Below, in pieces: positions 41,639 through 51,100 of a DNA stretch of 64,000 nucleotides; the first letter of the stretch is position 1, and every line of letters starts with the position of its first letter. Source of the stretch: Alphaproteobacteria bacterium. Its GTDB lineage: Bacteria; Pseudomonadota; Alphaproteobacteria; UBA2966; CAIVPW01. The notes beneath the pieces were generated by a model, which had not been told where the DNA came from, did not search any database, and saw only the letters and a program-made list of their open reading frames with translations. The position numbers and the translations under genes are program-made. The stretch lies in assembly GCA_947481575.1 (NCBI GenBank), contig CANKGV010000004.1:69487-133486 (forward strand), read 5' to 3'.

Positions 41639-43335
41639 CGGCACATGATCCGCGGCATGAGTTGTTGTTTCTGCCGCTCGGCGGGGTCGGCGAGTTTGGT
41701 GCCAACCTTGCGCTGTACGGTTTCGGCGGCAAATGGCTGATGGTCGATTGCGGCCTGTCGTTTGCCGACGAGACGATGCCGGGCGTCGATGTACTTGTGC
41801 CCGACCCGTCCTTCATCGTTGAGCGCAAGGACAAGCTGGTTGGCTTGGTGCTGACCCACGCCCACGAAGATCATCTGGGCGCGTTGCCCTACCTGTGGCC
41901 GCGCTTGGAGTGCCCCGTGTACGCGACGCCGTTCACCGCAGCGCTGGCCCGCCGCAAGCTGGACGAGGCGGGGCTGCTGCACCGGGTGCCGCTCCATGTC
42001 GTGGCTATCGGCGGCCGGGTGAACGTAGGCCCGTTCGAGGTGAGCTACGTCCCGGTCACGCATTCGATTCTCGAAGCGCATTCGCTGGCGATCAAGACGC
42101 CGGTCGGGACCGTTGTGCATTCCGGCGACTGGAAGCTTGACGGCGATCCGCGCGTGGGTGGGCTCACGGACGAGCCGGCGCTGCGGGCATTGGGCGACGC
42201 GGGCGTATTGGCACTCATCGGCGACTCGACCAATGCGCTGGTCCCGGGGCACTCGGGCTCGGAAGGCAGCTTGGTGGCCCACATCTCGGACGTAGTGAAG
42301 GAATGCAAGGGTGCGGTGGCGGCGACGATGTTCGCCTCAAACGCTGCCCGCATTTCCACGATTGCCCAGGCCGCGACCGCCAACGACCGAGTGCTGGTAG
42401 TTGCGGGGCGTTCGTTGTGGCGCACGATCGAGGCCGCGCGCGAGTGCGGTTACCTGCGCGACCTGCCGCCGTTGCTAGATGAGGACGAGGGCGCGCGGAT
42501 TCCGCGCGAGCATGTCCTATACCTGCTCACCGGCTGTCAGGGGGAACCGCGCGGAGCGATGACCCGGGTCGCGACCGGCGAGCACCGCAACATCCACATG
42601 GGCCGTGGCGACACAGTGATCTTTTCCTCGAAGGTGATTCCGGGGAACGAACGCTCGATCGGGCGGGTGGTGAACCACCTGATCCGCGGCGGCGTCAACG
42701 TGGTGACCGAAAAGGACCGCAAGGTTCACGTGTCGGGCCACCCCTACCAGGAAGAGTTGCGCCAGATGCTGCGCTGGTTGCGGCCCAAGATTGCGGTGCC
42801 GGTACACGGTGAACTGCGCAACTTGGCACGCCACGCCGAACTGTCGCGCGAAGAAGGCGTGGCCGAGACGCTGGTGATCGAGGACGGAGCCCTGGTGCGC
42901 CTCGCGCCCGGTCCGGCGGAGGTCATCGATCAGATTCCGACCCAACGCTTGCCGGTTGGCGGGTCGGGTCCGATCGCCGCCGAGGGGCCCGCGCTGTTGG
43001 CGCGGCGCCGCATGATGTTCAACGGGTCTGTAGTGGTGATGTTGGTCCTCGGCGTCAGCGGCGAACTTGCTGCGGCGCCGCGGGTTGTATTGCGCGGCGT
43101 CGACCTTCCCGAGGGTGGTGAGGCATCCGCCCTGGCGGCGGTTGCCGCGCGGGTCGCCGATCTGCCCCGGCCGCGCCGGATGGACGATGAGGAGGTCAAC
43201 CTCGCCGTTCGGCAGGCGCTGCGCAGCGAGTTCCGGCAGGTCACCGGACAGCGCCCTGGCATTGATGTGGAAATCGTGCGGTTGGGCGCACCGGCGGCAT
43301 CGCGTGTGTCCCGTGAAACGGAGACGAATCGATGA
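41635..43335 (+). CDS. rnj: Ribonuclease J
   Basis: A 566-residue metallo-beta-lactamase/beta-CASP ribonuclease with 5'-3' exo- and endonuclease activity on RNA. The zinc-binding THAHEDH motif lies at about residues 74-80, with further ligands in HSGDWKLD and the KVHVSGHPYQEELRQML region. A C-terminal domain completes the protein. RNase J is typical of alphaproteobacteria but absent from E. coli. It is translationally coupled at both ends. Confidence 0.95.
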   Translation: MTAHDPRHELLFLPLGGVGEFGANLALYGFGGKWLMVDCGLSFADETMPGVDVLVPDPSFIVERKDKLVGLVLTHAHEDHLGALPYLWPRLECPVYATPFTAALARRKLDEAGLLHRVPLHVVAIGGRVNVGPFEVSYVPVTHSILEAHSLAIKTPVGTVVHSGDWKLDGDPRVGGLTDEPALRALGDAGVLALIGDSTNALVPGHSGSEGSLVAHISDVVKECKGAVAATMFASNAARISTIAQAATANDRVLVVAGRSLWRTIEAARECGYLRDLPPLLDEDEGARIPREHVLYLLTGCQGEPRGAMTRVATGEHRNIHMGRGDTVIFSSKVIPGNERSIGRVVNHLIRGGVNVVTEKDRKVHVSGHPYQEELRQMLRWLRPKIAVPVHGELRNLARHAELSREEGVAETLVIEDGALVRLAPGPAEVIDQIPTQRLPVGGSGPIAAEGPALLARRRMMFNGSVVVMLVLGVSGELAAAPRVVLRGVDLPEGGEASALAAVAARVADLPRPRRMDDEEVNLAVRQALRSEFRQVTGQRPGIDVEIVRLGAPAASRVSRETETNR

Positions 43336-43565
43336 CGTGGGTCACCTACGCCGCGATCTACTTCGTCGCCTGGTTCATCGTGCTGTTGGCGGTATTGCCG
43401 TTCGGTGCGCAGCGCGTCGACAATCCCGAGCCGGGACATGACGCCGGCGCCCCGGCGCATCACTACATGTGGCAAAAGGCCCTCGCGACGACCCTCATTG
43501 CCGGTATCGTCACGGCGGGGTTCTGGGCCGGCAGCACCTTCGGATGGGTCAGCTTCCGCCCGTAA
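43332..43565 (+). CDS. DUF1467 family membrane protein
   Basis: A 77-residue protein with two transmembrane helices (about 5-25 and 49-70) separated by FGAQRVDNPEPGHDAGAPAHHYMWQKA. This is the DUF1467 pattern, found in alphaproteobacteria directly after rnj. It starts in the rnj stop (ATGA). Function unknown. Confidence 0.88.
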   Translation: MTWVTYAAIYFVAWFIVLLAVLPFGAQRVDNPEPGHDAGAPAHHYMWQKALATTLIAGIVTAGFWAGSTFGWVSFRP

Positions 43566-43657
43566 TCGGGACGCGGCTCCCTCTGGCCGAACGCCGCGAG
43601 GCCTGTTCGAGTAAGCTGCGGTGCATCCAGCGCCGAAGGGGCGCAAGGAGACATCCG

Positions 43658-44116
43658 ATGCGGGCCTATGTGCCAGGACTCCTAATCGTAGCAATAGTGG
43701 CGGGCCAAGCAATCGCTGCCGATGACCCGTCCACCGAGGCGTGCCGGGCCATCGTGGCGGCCGCAGTTCCGTCCGCGGCGTACACGCCGGGGCTCGATGT
43801 GCGCGGCAATGCGGTGCCCGGCGCTGCCTACGTTCCGGGCGTTGATGTGCGTGGCAATGCCGTGGCCGCCGCAGGCCCTGCCGCGCCGAACTACCTGCCG
43901 GACCAGTTCGAGATTCCGGTCAACCCGCGGGTGTTCGACTACCTGGGTGGCACGCCGCCGCGTGGGCTACAGGACCTGACTGTTAACGCGGGCACCCTGA
44001 CCATCCGGCGTTCCGATGGTCAGGCATTCTTCAATGGTATGCCCCTTGGCGTTGACCCCAGCGCAGAACTGGTGCGCGGCTGCCGCCAGTTGCTGGTTCA
44101 GCGCGGCGCTCAGTAG
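43658..44116 (+). CDS. Secreted protein with tandem (A)AYxPGxDVRGNAV repeats
   Basis: A 152-residue exported protein: signal peptide to about AIAA-DDP, then two tandem copies of a 16-residue unit, AAYTPGLDVRGNAVPG and AAYVPGVDVRGNAVAA, then PDQFEIPVNPRVFDYLGG and a short C-terminal domain. Similar x(Y/F)xPGVDVxG motifs occur in other alphaproteobacterial hypothetical proteins, but I know no assigned role. AGGAG lies 7 nt before ATG 43658. It is convergent with proS, overlapping by 7 bp. Confidence 0.75.
   Translation: MRAYVPGLLIVAIVAGQAIAADDPSTEACRAIVAAAVPSAAYTPGLDVRGNAVPGAAYVPGVDVRGNAVAAAGPAAPNYLPDQFEIPVNPRVFDYLGGTPPRGLQDLTVNAGTLTIRRSDGQAFFNGMPLGVDPSAELVRGCRQLLVQRGAQ
43775..43870 (+). repeat. 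Two 48-bp tandem units inside the exported-protein gene
   Basis: 43775-43822 and 43823-43870 encode the near-identical 16-residue units. The DNA copies differ mainly at third positions, so this is an older in-frame duplication retained by selection at the protein level. Confidence 0.75.
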
Positions 44117-45627
44117 GACCGGGCGATCAGGATTTCTTCGGTCGCCGGAGCGCCGGTGAAGATGCATTTGCCGGACGGGCGCTGATCCAACGGCGCATTG
44201 CGGATGGTCAGCGCGAAACCCTTGAGTCGTTCGGTCACCGCTTCAAGCGCGGCGCCCGTGGGCTTGGACCAGCCCGTACGGACCCAACCCTTGGGCTCGG
44301 CTCCGTCGGCTTCCTCGGCGCTGCCGAAATACTCGGCCAACGCCCCGAACTCGTGGATGTCGGTGCGGATGCTGGCGGTCATGCGAGCTTTGGCTTCGCT
44401 GTGGAGCGTGCGCTGGATGTCGGCGAGCAGCGCCGCGGCGCCGCCGACGAAGGCGGCCCGGTCGATGGACTGCATCTTCGCCTTGGCGCCGTCGTACACC
44501 TGATCGCGGCGCAGGAACGTGACCTTGGCCGCCGCGGCGTCGCGTCCGCCGATTTCGACGATCACCGGGGCACCGCGCCGCACCCAGTTCCAACGCTTCT
44601 CCACCGCCTTGGTGGCCTTGCGGTCGATGAAGACGCGGAATGCGCCGAGTTCCTTGGCGATGCTGTCGGCGTAGGCCAGCACGTCGGCGTCTTCTGGCTT
44701 GTCGCGCAGCATAGGCACGATGACGATCTGGTGCGGCGCGATCGCCGGGGGCAGGCGCAGACCGTCGTCGTCGCCGTGGGTCATGATGACGCCGCCGATC
44801 AGGCGGGTGGACACACCCCAACTCGTGGTGTGGCAGAAGGCGAGATCCCCTGCGGCGGTCTGGTAGCGGATGTTCTGCGCCTTGGCGAAGTGCGTGCCGA
44901 GGTAGTGGGATGTTCCCGCCTGGAGCGCCTTGCCGTCCTGCATCATGGCTTCGATCGAATAGGTGTTATCGGCGCCCGGGAAACGCTCGTTCTCCGACTT
45001 CTCGCCGGCGACCACCGGCATGGCCAGCACGTCCTCGGCAAAGCTCCGGTAGACTTCGAGCATCTGGCGGGTTTCGCGCATGGCGTCGTCGTGGTCGACA
45101 TGGGCGGTATGGCCCTCCTGCCACAGGAATTCCGTGGTGCGCAGGAACAGGCGCGGGCGCATTTCCCAGCGCACGACGTTGGCCCACTGGTTCACCAGCA
45201 TCGGCAGGTCGCGGTAACTTTGGATCCAGCGCGAGAACGCGTCGCCGATGATGGTTTCCGAGGTCGGCCGGACGATCAGCGGCTCCTCCAGCAACGCCTC
45301 GGGATCGGGCTGCAACTTGCCGTCGATGGTCTTGAGCCGGTGGTGGGTGACAACGGCCATTTCCTTGGCGAAACCTTCGACGTGTTCAGCTTCCTTGGCC
45401 AGAAAGCTCATCGGGATGAACAGCGGGAAGTAGCAGTTCTCGTGCCCGGTTTCCTTGAAGCGGCGGTCGAGGTCCTGCTGAATCCGCTCCCAGATGCCCC
45501 AGCCCCACGGCTTGATCACCATGCAGCCGCGCACCGGCGAGGTTTCCGCCAAGTCGGCCATTTTCACAACGGCCTGGTACCATTCTGCGAAATTGGCGCG
45601 GCGCGTAATGGGTAGCGCGTGTTCCAT
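44110..45627 (-). CDS. proS: Prolyl-tRNA synthetase, archaeal/eukaryote type
   Basis: A 505-residue class II synthetase charging tRNA-Pro. It is the archaeal/eukaryotic form: FAEWYQAVV start region, VRGCMVIKPWGWGIWERIQ, PLFIPMSFLAKEAEHVEGF, RPTSET, GTSHYLGTHFAKAQNIRYQT and HGDDDGLRLPPAIAPHQIVIVP, then a C-terminal domain ending in the conserved terminal tyrosine (ARSY). The bacterial editing insertion is absent, and the C-terminal zinc cysteines are largely lost. It lies on the opposite strand between DUF1467 and lolC, the site normally holding a co-directional bacterial-type proS. Confidence 0.95.
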   Translation of the reverse strand: MEHALPITRRANFAEWYQAVVKMADLAETSPVRGCMVIKPWGWGIWERIQQDLDRRFKETGHENCYFPLFIPMSFLAKEAEHVEGFAKEMAVVTHHRLKTIDGKLQPDPEALLEEPLIVRPTSETIIGDAFSRWIQSYRDLPMLVNQWANVVRWEMRPRLFLRTTEFLWQEGHTAHVDHDDAMRETRQMLEVYRSFAEDVLAMPVVAGEKSENERFPGADNTYSIEAMMQDGKALQAGTSHYLGTHFAKAQNIRYQTAAGDLAFCHTTSWGVSTRLIGGVIMTHGDDDGLRLPPAIAPHQIVIVPMLRDKPEDADVLAYADSIAKELGAFRVFIDRKATKAVEKRWNWVRRGAPVIVEIGGRDAAAAKVTFLRRDQVYDGAKAKMQSIDRAAFVGGAAALLADIQRTLHSEAKARMTASIRTDIHEFGALAEYFGSAEEADGAEPKGWVRTGWSKPTGAALEAVTERLKGFALTIRNAPLDQRPSGKCIFTGAPATEEILIARSY

Positions 45628-45664
45628 GAGGGGACTCTGATCCGATGGCGATGAAAGGGGCGGC

Positions 45665-45692
45665 AGTATAGGATGGCCGCCGCAAGCGCCAA
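45665..45692 (-). promoter_or_regulatory. Candidate promoter for proS
   Basis: On the minus strand TTGGCG (45692-45687) and TATACT (45670-45665, 5 of 6) are 16 bp apart. The start site would be near 45658, about 30 nt before the proS ATG. It lies in the 94-bp divergent gap shared with lolC. Confidence 0.45.
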
Positions 45693-45721
45693 AGGCAGGG
45701 CTTTAGGCCCAGGGCAGGCAC

Positions 45722-46957
45722 GTGTTCTCCTCACTTGAATGGGCCATTGCCGCGCGCTATCTGCGCGCCCGGCGCGAAGGCTTCATTTCCGTCATCGCCT
45801 GGCTGTCGCTGATTGGCATCGCGCTGGGCGTGGCCACGCTGATCATTGTGATGTCGGTGATGAACGGCTTCCGCGCCGAATTGGTGGGCCGCATCCTTGG
45901 CGTCAGCGGCCACGTGATCGTCCGGTCGCAGAACGGGCCGGTGTCCGACTACGCGGCGCTGGCCGCTCGCATCTCCGGGATCCCCGGCGTCGTGAGCGCG
46001 GTTCCGGTGATCGACGGTCAGGGCATGGCGCTGGCCGGCGACCGCGCCGCGGGCGCCCTGGTGCGCGGCATTCGATCCGAGGACTTGCAGGCCAACGAGT
46101 TGATTGCAAAGGGCGTAGTTGCCGGCGCGCTTTCCGCCTTCACGGGTGACACCGTGGTGCTGGGCAACAGGCTGGCGGTGACCCTTGGTGTTCGCACCGG
46201 GGACACGGTGACTCTGGTCGCCCCCGAGACCACCAGTACGCCATTCGGCCAAATCCCGCGCATGAAGGCCTACAAGGTCGCCGCGCTGTTCGACGTGGGC
46301 ATGTACGAGTACGACTCGGGCATGCTGTTTGTGCCGCTGGAGGCTGCGCAGACCTTCTTCCGGCTGCCGAACCAAGTGTCGTCGATCGAGGTGAAGGTTC
46401 TGGAGCCGGAGGCGCCGGATGCGCAGCGGCGGGCGATTCAGGCCAATATCCCCGGACTACAGGTTTACGACTGGCGCGACACCAACACCCAGTTCTTCAA
46501 CGCGCTGGAGGTGGAGCGGAACGTGATGTTCCTGATCCTCACCCTGATCATCGTGGTGGCGGCGCTGAACGTGATTTCCGGCCTGATCATGCTGGTGAAG
46601 GACAAGCGCGGGGACATCGCCATCCTCCGCACCATGGGCGCATCGCGCGGCATGATCCTGCGGGTGTTCCTGATCGCCGGAGCGAGTGTTGGCGTGATCG
46701 GCACGATTGTCGGTACCGCGCTGGGCATCGGGTTTGCCGACAACATCGAGACCATCCGCGGGTGGATCGAGCACCTGACCGGGTCCCACTTGTTTGCGCC
46801 GGAGATCTACTTCCTGTCGCAGTTGCCGGCGAAGATCGACAGGGGCGAGGTCACGCTGGTCGTCGGCATGGCGCTGTTCGTTTCCTTCGCCGCGACGATC
46901 TATCCGTCGTGGCGCGCCGCCCGCACCGATCCAGTAGAGGTGCTGCGCAGTGAATAG
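45722..46957 (+). CDS. lolC: Lipoprotein-releasing ABC transporter permease
   Basis: A 411-residue inner-membrane permease of the LolCDE system, which extracts lipoproteins for delivery to the outer membrane. One N-terminal transmembrane helix (GVATLIIVMSVMNGF), a large periplasmic MacB-like domain and three C-terminal helices are visible; a cytoplasmic loop has the IAILRTMGASRGMILRVF coupling segment. In alphaproteobacteria one LolC/E-type permease probably serves as a homodimer; no second permease is in the window. Starts at GTG and overlaps lolD by 8 bp. Confidence 0.94.
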   Translation: MFSSLEWAIAARYLRARREGFISVIAWLSLIGIALGVATLIIVMSVMNGFRAELVGRILGVSGHVIVRSQNGPVSDYAALAARISGIPGVVSAVPVIDGQGMALAGDRAAGALVRGIRSEDLQANELIAKGVVAGALSAFTGDTVVLGNRLAVTLGVRTGDTVTLVAPETTSTPFGQIPRMKAYKVAALFDVGMYEYDSGMLFVPLEAAQTFFRLPNQVSSIEVKVLEPEAPDAQRRAIQANIPGLQVYDWRDTNTQFFNALEVERNVMFLILTLIIVVAALNVISGLIMLVKDKRGDIAILRTMGASRGMILRVFLIAGASVGVIGTIVGTALGIGFADNIETIRGWIEHLTGSHLFAPEIYFLSQLPAKIDRGEVTLVVGMALFVSFAATIYPSWRAARTDPVEVLRSE

Positions 46958-47636
46958 CCGCCCGGCCGCGTTGGTGTTGCAGGGTGTCGTCCGCGCCTAC
47001 CGCGAGGGTCCGGGACGCTTGGACGTGCTGCGCGGCGTGAACATCGCGGTGCAGCCCGGCGAGATCGTTGCGCTGGTGGGTCCTTCCGGGTCGGGCAAGA
47101 CCACGCTGCTGCAGATTGCTGGACTGTTGGATCACCCGGATGCGGGTGGGGTGCGCATCGGCGGCGCTCCGTGCGAATCCATGAGCGATGCGGAACGCAC
47201 GCGGACGCGCCGCAAGCGAGTCGGGTTCGTTTACCAGTTCCACCATTTGCTGCCGGAATTCTCGGCACTGGAGAACGTGGCGATGCCGCAGCGCATTGCC
47301 GGCAAGTCCAAGGCCGAGGCAAGCGCCCATGCGCTGACGCTGCTTGACCGCCTGGGCCTTGCCGCGCGCGTGAAACACCGGCCCGGCGAACTATCGGGCG
47401 GCGAGCGCCAACGCGTCGCCATCGCGCGTGCGGTGGCCAACGGCCCGGAGCTGCTGTTGGGCGATGAACCCACGGGCAACCTGGACCACAAGACCGCGGA
47501 GAACGTGTTCGCTTCGCTGCTGGAATTGGTGCGGGAAACGGGATTGGGTGCGTTGATTGCCACCCACAATCTTGAACTGGCGGGGCGGATGGACCGTACG
47601 CTCAACCTGTCGGACGGTGTCGTGGTCCAGCAGTGA
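46950..47636 (+). CDS. lolD: Lipoprotein-releasing ABC transporter ATPase
   Basis: A 228-residue ABC ATPase powering lipoprotein release. Walker A GPSGSGKTT (about 45-53), Q-loop region VGFVYQFHHLLPEFSALENV, ABC signature LSGGERQR and Walker B LLLGDEPTGNLD are all intact. Starts at GTG within the end of lolC. Confidence 0.96.
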   Translation: MNSRPAALVLQGVVRAYREGPGRLDVLRGVNIAVQPGEIVALVGPSGSGKTTLLQIAGLLDHPDAGGVRIGGAPCESMSDAERTRTRRKRVGFVYQFHHLLPEFSALENVAMPQRIAGKSKAEASAHALTLLDRLGLAARVKHRPGELSGGERQRVAIARAVANGPELLLGDEPTGNLDHKTAENVFASLLELVRETGLGALIATHNLELAGRMDRTLNLSDGVVVQQ

Positions 47637-47652
47637 CGCCGCGGTCTCGGTT

Positions 47653-47681
47653 CGGACAAGTCCGCCCGGGGCTGGTATAAA
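47653..47681 (+). promoter_or_regulatory. Promoter for the MAPEG gene
   Basis: CGGACA (47653-47658) and TATAAA (47676-47681) are separated by 17 bp, within the 83-bp lolD-MAPEG gap. It could also serve the downstream dnaE gene. Confidence 0.5.
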
Positions 47682-47719
47682 TGGGTGTCATACATTCGCA
47701 TGATGGGGAGTAGGGCGTC

Positions 47720-48112
47720 ATGACCACGGACCTCACCTATTTGGCTTACACAGCGCTCCTAACTGGCGCGCTGTGGATACCGGTTGTCGTCGCCCAAGTG
47801 GTGACGAACGGATTCCTCCAAGCCCCGAACTATGTTGATCCGACGCCGCGGCCGGTGCCGTTCTGGGGCAAGCGCGCCGATCGCACGCACCTCAATGCGG
47901 TAGAGAGCTTTGCGCCGTTTGCCGCGCTGGTGATCGTTGCCCATCTCACGGGCAAGGCCGATGCGATGACGGCGTTTTGGGCCACGTCGTACTTCTGGTT
48001 GCGCGTGACCCACGCGGTTGTCTACCTGGCGGCCATTCCGTACGTGCGAACCGTGGTGTTCACGTTGGGCTTCGTGTGTGTCGCCGGAATCTTCTGGGAA
48101 GTGATCGCTTGA
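47720..48112 (+). CDS. MAPEG-domain membrane protein
   Basis: A 130-residue four-helix membrane protein. RADRTHLNAVESFAPFAALVIVAHLTGK, with the asparagine-glutamate pair (HLNAVE), and SYFWLRVTHAVVYLAAIPYVRT are typical of bacterial MAPEG proteins, a family that includes glutathione-dependent membrane enzymes. Catalytic activity is not assured. GGAGTAGGG precedes the ATG. It sits between lolD and dnaE, which are usually adjacent. Confidence 0.85.
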   Translation: MTTDLTYLAYTALLTGALWIPVVVAQVVTNGFLQAPNYVDPTPRPVPFWGKRADRTHLNAVESFAPFAALVIVAHLTGKADAMTAFWATSYFWLRVTHAVVYLAAIPYVRTVVFTLGFVCVAGIFWEVIA

Positions 48113-48128
48113 GAATGCGGACGCGGTT

Positions 48129-51100
48129 GTGACTCACGCTGATTTTGTTCATCTGCGGGTTCACACCGCGTACTCGCTGAGCCAGGGCGCCCTCAAGATC
48201 GAGGAGGCGGTGCGGCTCGCCAAAGAGCAGCGCATGCCCGCGCTGGCGATCACCGATACCGGCAATCTGTTTGGCGCGCTGGAATTCTCCGAAGCGGTCG
48301 CTAAGGCCGGCATCCAACCGATTGTCGGCTGTGAACTGGCACTGGCGCGCGAGGGCGAAGAACAGCCGGGGATCGGTGCGCGCGTGCCCGAGCCGGACCG
48401 CATCGTGCTGCTGGCCCAAACCGAGGCCGGGTACCGCAACCTGATGGCGCTTTCCAGCGCGGCGTTTCTGGAAACGGAGCCGACGCAGACGCCCCGCGTC
48501 ACCTGGGCTGCGCTGAAGGCCCACGCGGATGGCCTGATCGCCCTCACGGGCGGTGTGGCGGGACCGGTGGGCCGTCTGCTCGCGGAATCCCGCGAGAAGC
48601 TTGCCGAGGCGGCCCTGGTGCGACTGGCAGATCTCTTCCCGGGGCGGCTGTACGTTGAATTGCAGCGCCACGGCATGGAGATTGAGGACCGGATCGAGGC
48701 GGGGCTCGTGGGCCTTGCCTATGCGCACAACATTCCGCTGGTCGCGACCAACGAGCCGTACTTCGGGGCGGCGGCGATGTACGAAGCGCACGATGCGCTG
48801 TTGTGCATTGCCGACAGCACCTTCCTCGCCGAGACCAACCGGCGCCGCGTGACGCCCGAGCACCGGTTCAAGTCGGCCGAAGAGATGCGGGCGCTGTTCG
48901 CCGACCTGCCCGAAGCGATCGACAACACGCTGGTGATCGCGCGCCGCTGCGCCTACATGCCGCCCAAACGCGAACCGATCCTGCCGGCGTATCACGCTGC
49001 ATCCGGGCGGACGGGCGAGGACGAGCTACGCGTTCAGGCCGAAGCCGGTCTTGAGGAGCGGCTGGTGGAGCGCACCGGCGATGACAAGCCGCGCTACCGC
49101 GAGCGCCTGGCTTATGAGATCAGCGTCATCGTCAAGATGGGCTTCCCCGGGTATTTCCTGGTGGTCGCCGACTTCATCCGGTTCGCGCGGACCAACCGCA
49201 TTCCGGTGGGGCCGGGCCGTGGCTCCGGTGCCGGTTCGGTGGTTGCGTGGGCGCTCGGCATCACCGACCTCGACCCGCTGTACTTCGGGCTGCTGTTCGA
49301 GCGGTTCTTGAACCCGCACCGCGTGTCGATGCCCGACTTCGATATCGACTTTTGCGAAGAGCGCCGCGACGAAGTGATCAACTACGTGCAGCAGCGCTAT
49401 GGCACCGACCGGGTGGCCCAGATCATCACGTTTGGCCGCCTGCAAGCGCGCGCGGTGCTGCGCGATGTCGGGCGCGTGATGGAAATTCCCTACGGCCAGG
49501 TCGACCGGGTCTGCAAGCTCGTGCCGTTCAACCCAGCCAAGCCGGTGACCCTGGCGGAGGCGATCGAGGTCGAGCCGCGGCTCGCGGCGGAACGCGACGG
49601 CGACGAGCGCGTGGCGCGCATGCTCGACATCGGCCAGAAGCTGGAAGGGCTGTATCGCCACGCGTCGACCCACGCCGCCGGTGTGGTGATCGGCGACCGC
49701 CCACTGATCGATTTGGTGCCGCTGTACCGCGATCCACGCTCCACCATGCCGGTGACGCAGTTTTCGATGAAGTACGTCGAGGCGGCGGGGCTGGTGAAAT
49801 TCGACTTTCTCGGCCTCAAGACCCTGACGGTCATCGACAAGACCCTGCGCTTGCTTGACGAGCGCGGGACGCCGCTCAACCTCGGGACTATTCCGCTCGA
49901 CGATCCGGACACCTACGCGATGTTGTCGCGCGGCGAAACGATCGGCGTGTTTCAGCTGGAAAGCGGCGGCATGCGCGACCTGGTCGTGAAGGTCCGCCCC
50001 TCCGGTATCGAGGACATCATCGCCATCGTGGCGTTGTTCCGCCCGGGCCCGATGGAGAACATTCCGAAGTACGTCGCGTGCAAGCACGGACGCGAAGAGC
50101 CGGAGCACCTGCACGAGCTGATCGAGCCGGTGGTGCGCGATACCTACGGCGTCATCATCTATCAGGAACAGGTGATGCAGATCGCCCAGGTGTTCGCCGG
50201 CTTCAGCATGGCTGAGGCCGACAACCTGCGCCGCGCCATGGGCAAGAAGATCAAATCCGAAATGGACGCGATGCGGGATCGCTTCATCAAGGGCGCCATG
50301 GAGAAGGGTGTTGCGGCCGACCGTGCCACCCAGGTGTTCGACCTGGTCGACAAGTTCGCGGGCTATGGCTTCAACAAGGCGCATTCGGCGGGTTACGGGT
50401 TGATCGCGTTCCAGACCGCCTACCTGAAGGCGCACCACCCAGTGGAGTTCCTGGCCGCGTCGATGACCGTCGACATGGGCAACACCGACAAGCTGAGCGT
50501 GTTCAAGGACGAGGCCAAGCGTTTGGGCATTGCCGTGTTGCCGCCGGACGTCAACGCATCGGGCGTGGTGTTCACGGTAGAGGATGCGGGCGGCAAGGCA
50601 GCGATCCGATACGCGCTCGGCGCGATTCGCAACGTCGGCGGCCATGGTGCCGCGTCGCTCGTGGACGAGCGCACGGCGCACGGGCGCTATCGCGACTTGG
50701 CGGACATTGCCGGACGCCTGGATCCGCGCGCGGTGAACCGCCGTCAGCTCGAGAACGTGGCGCGCGCCGGCGGATTCGATTCCCTGAAGATCGAACGGGC
50801 TCATCTGGTGGGCGGGCTCGACTCGGTGATGGCGTATGCGGCTTCGGCGACCGAAGAGCGTGTTGCGGGGCAGGCGAGTCTGTTCGGCGGGGGCGGGGGA
50901 GCTTCGGCGGACCGGTCCTTGCGGCTGCCGGCCGCGGAGCCGTGGAACGTCACGGACCGCCTGCAGCAAGAGCGTGAAGCCATTGGCTTCTACCTTTCGG
51001 CCCATCCGTTGGAGAGCTACGCCGGCCTGCTGGCGGCCCGCCGGGTGGTGCGCGCCGCAGACATTGCCGCGCGTGTGGGTGCGGGCACAGCCAGCTTGGC

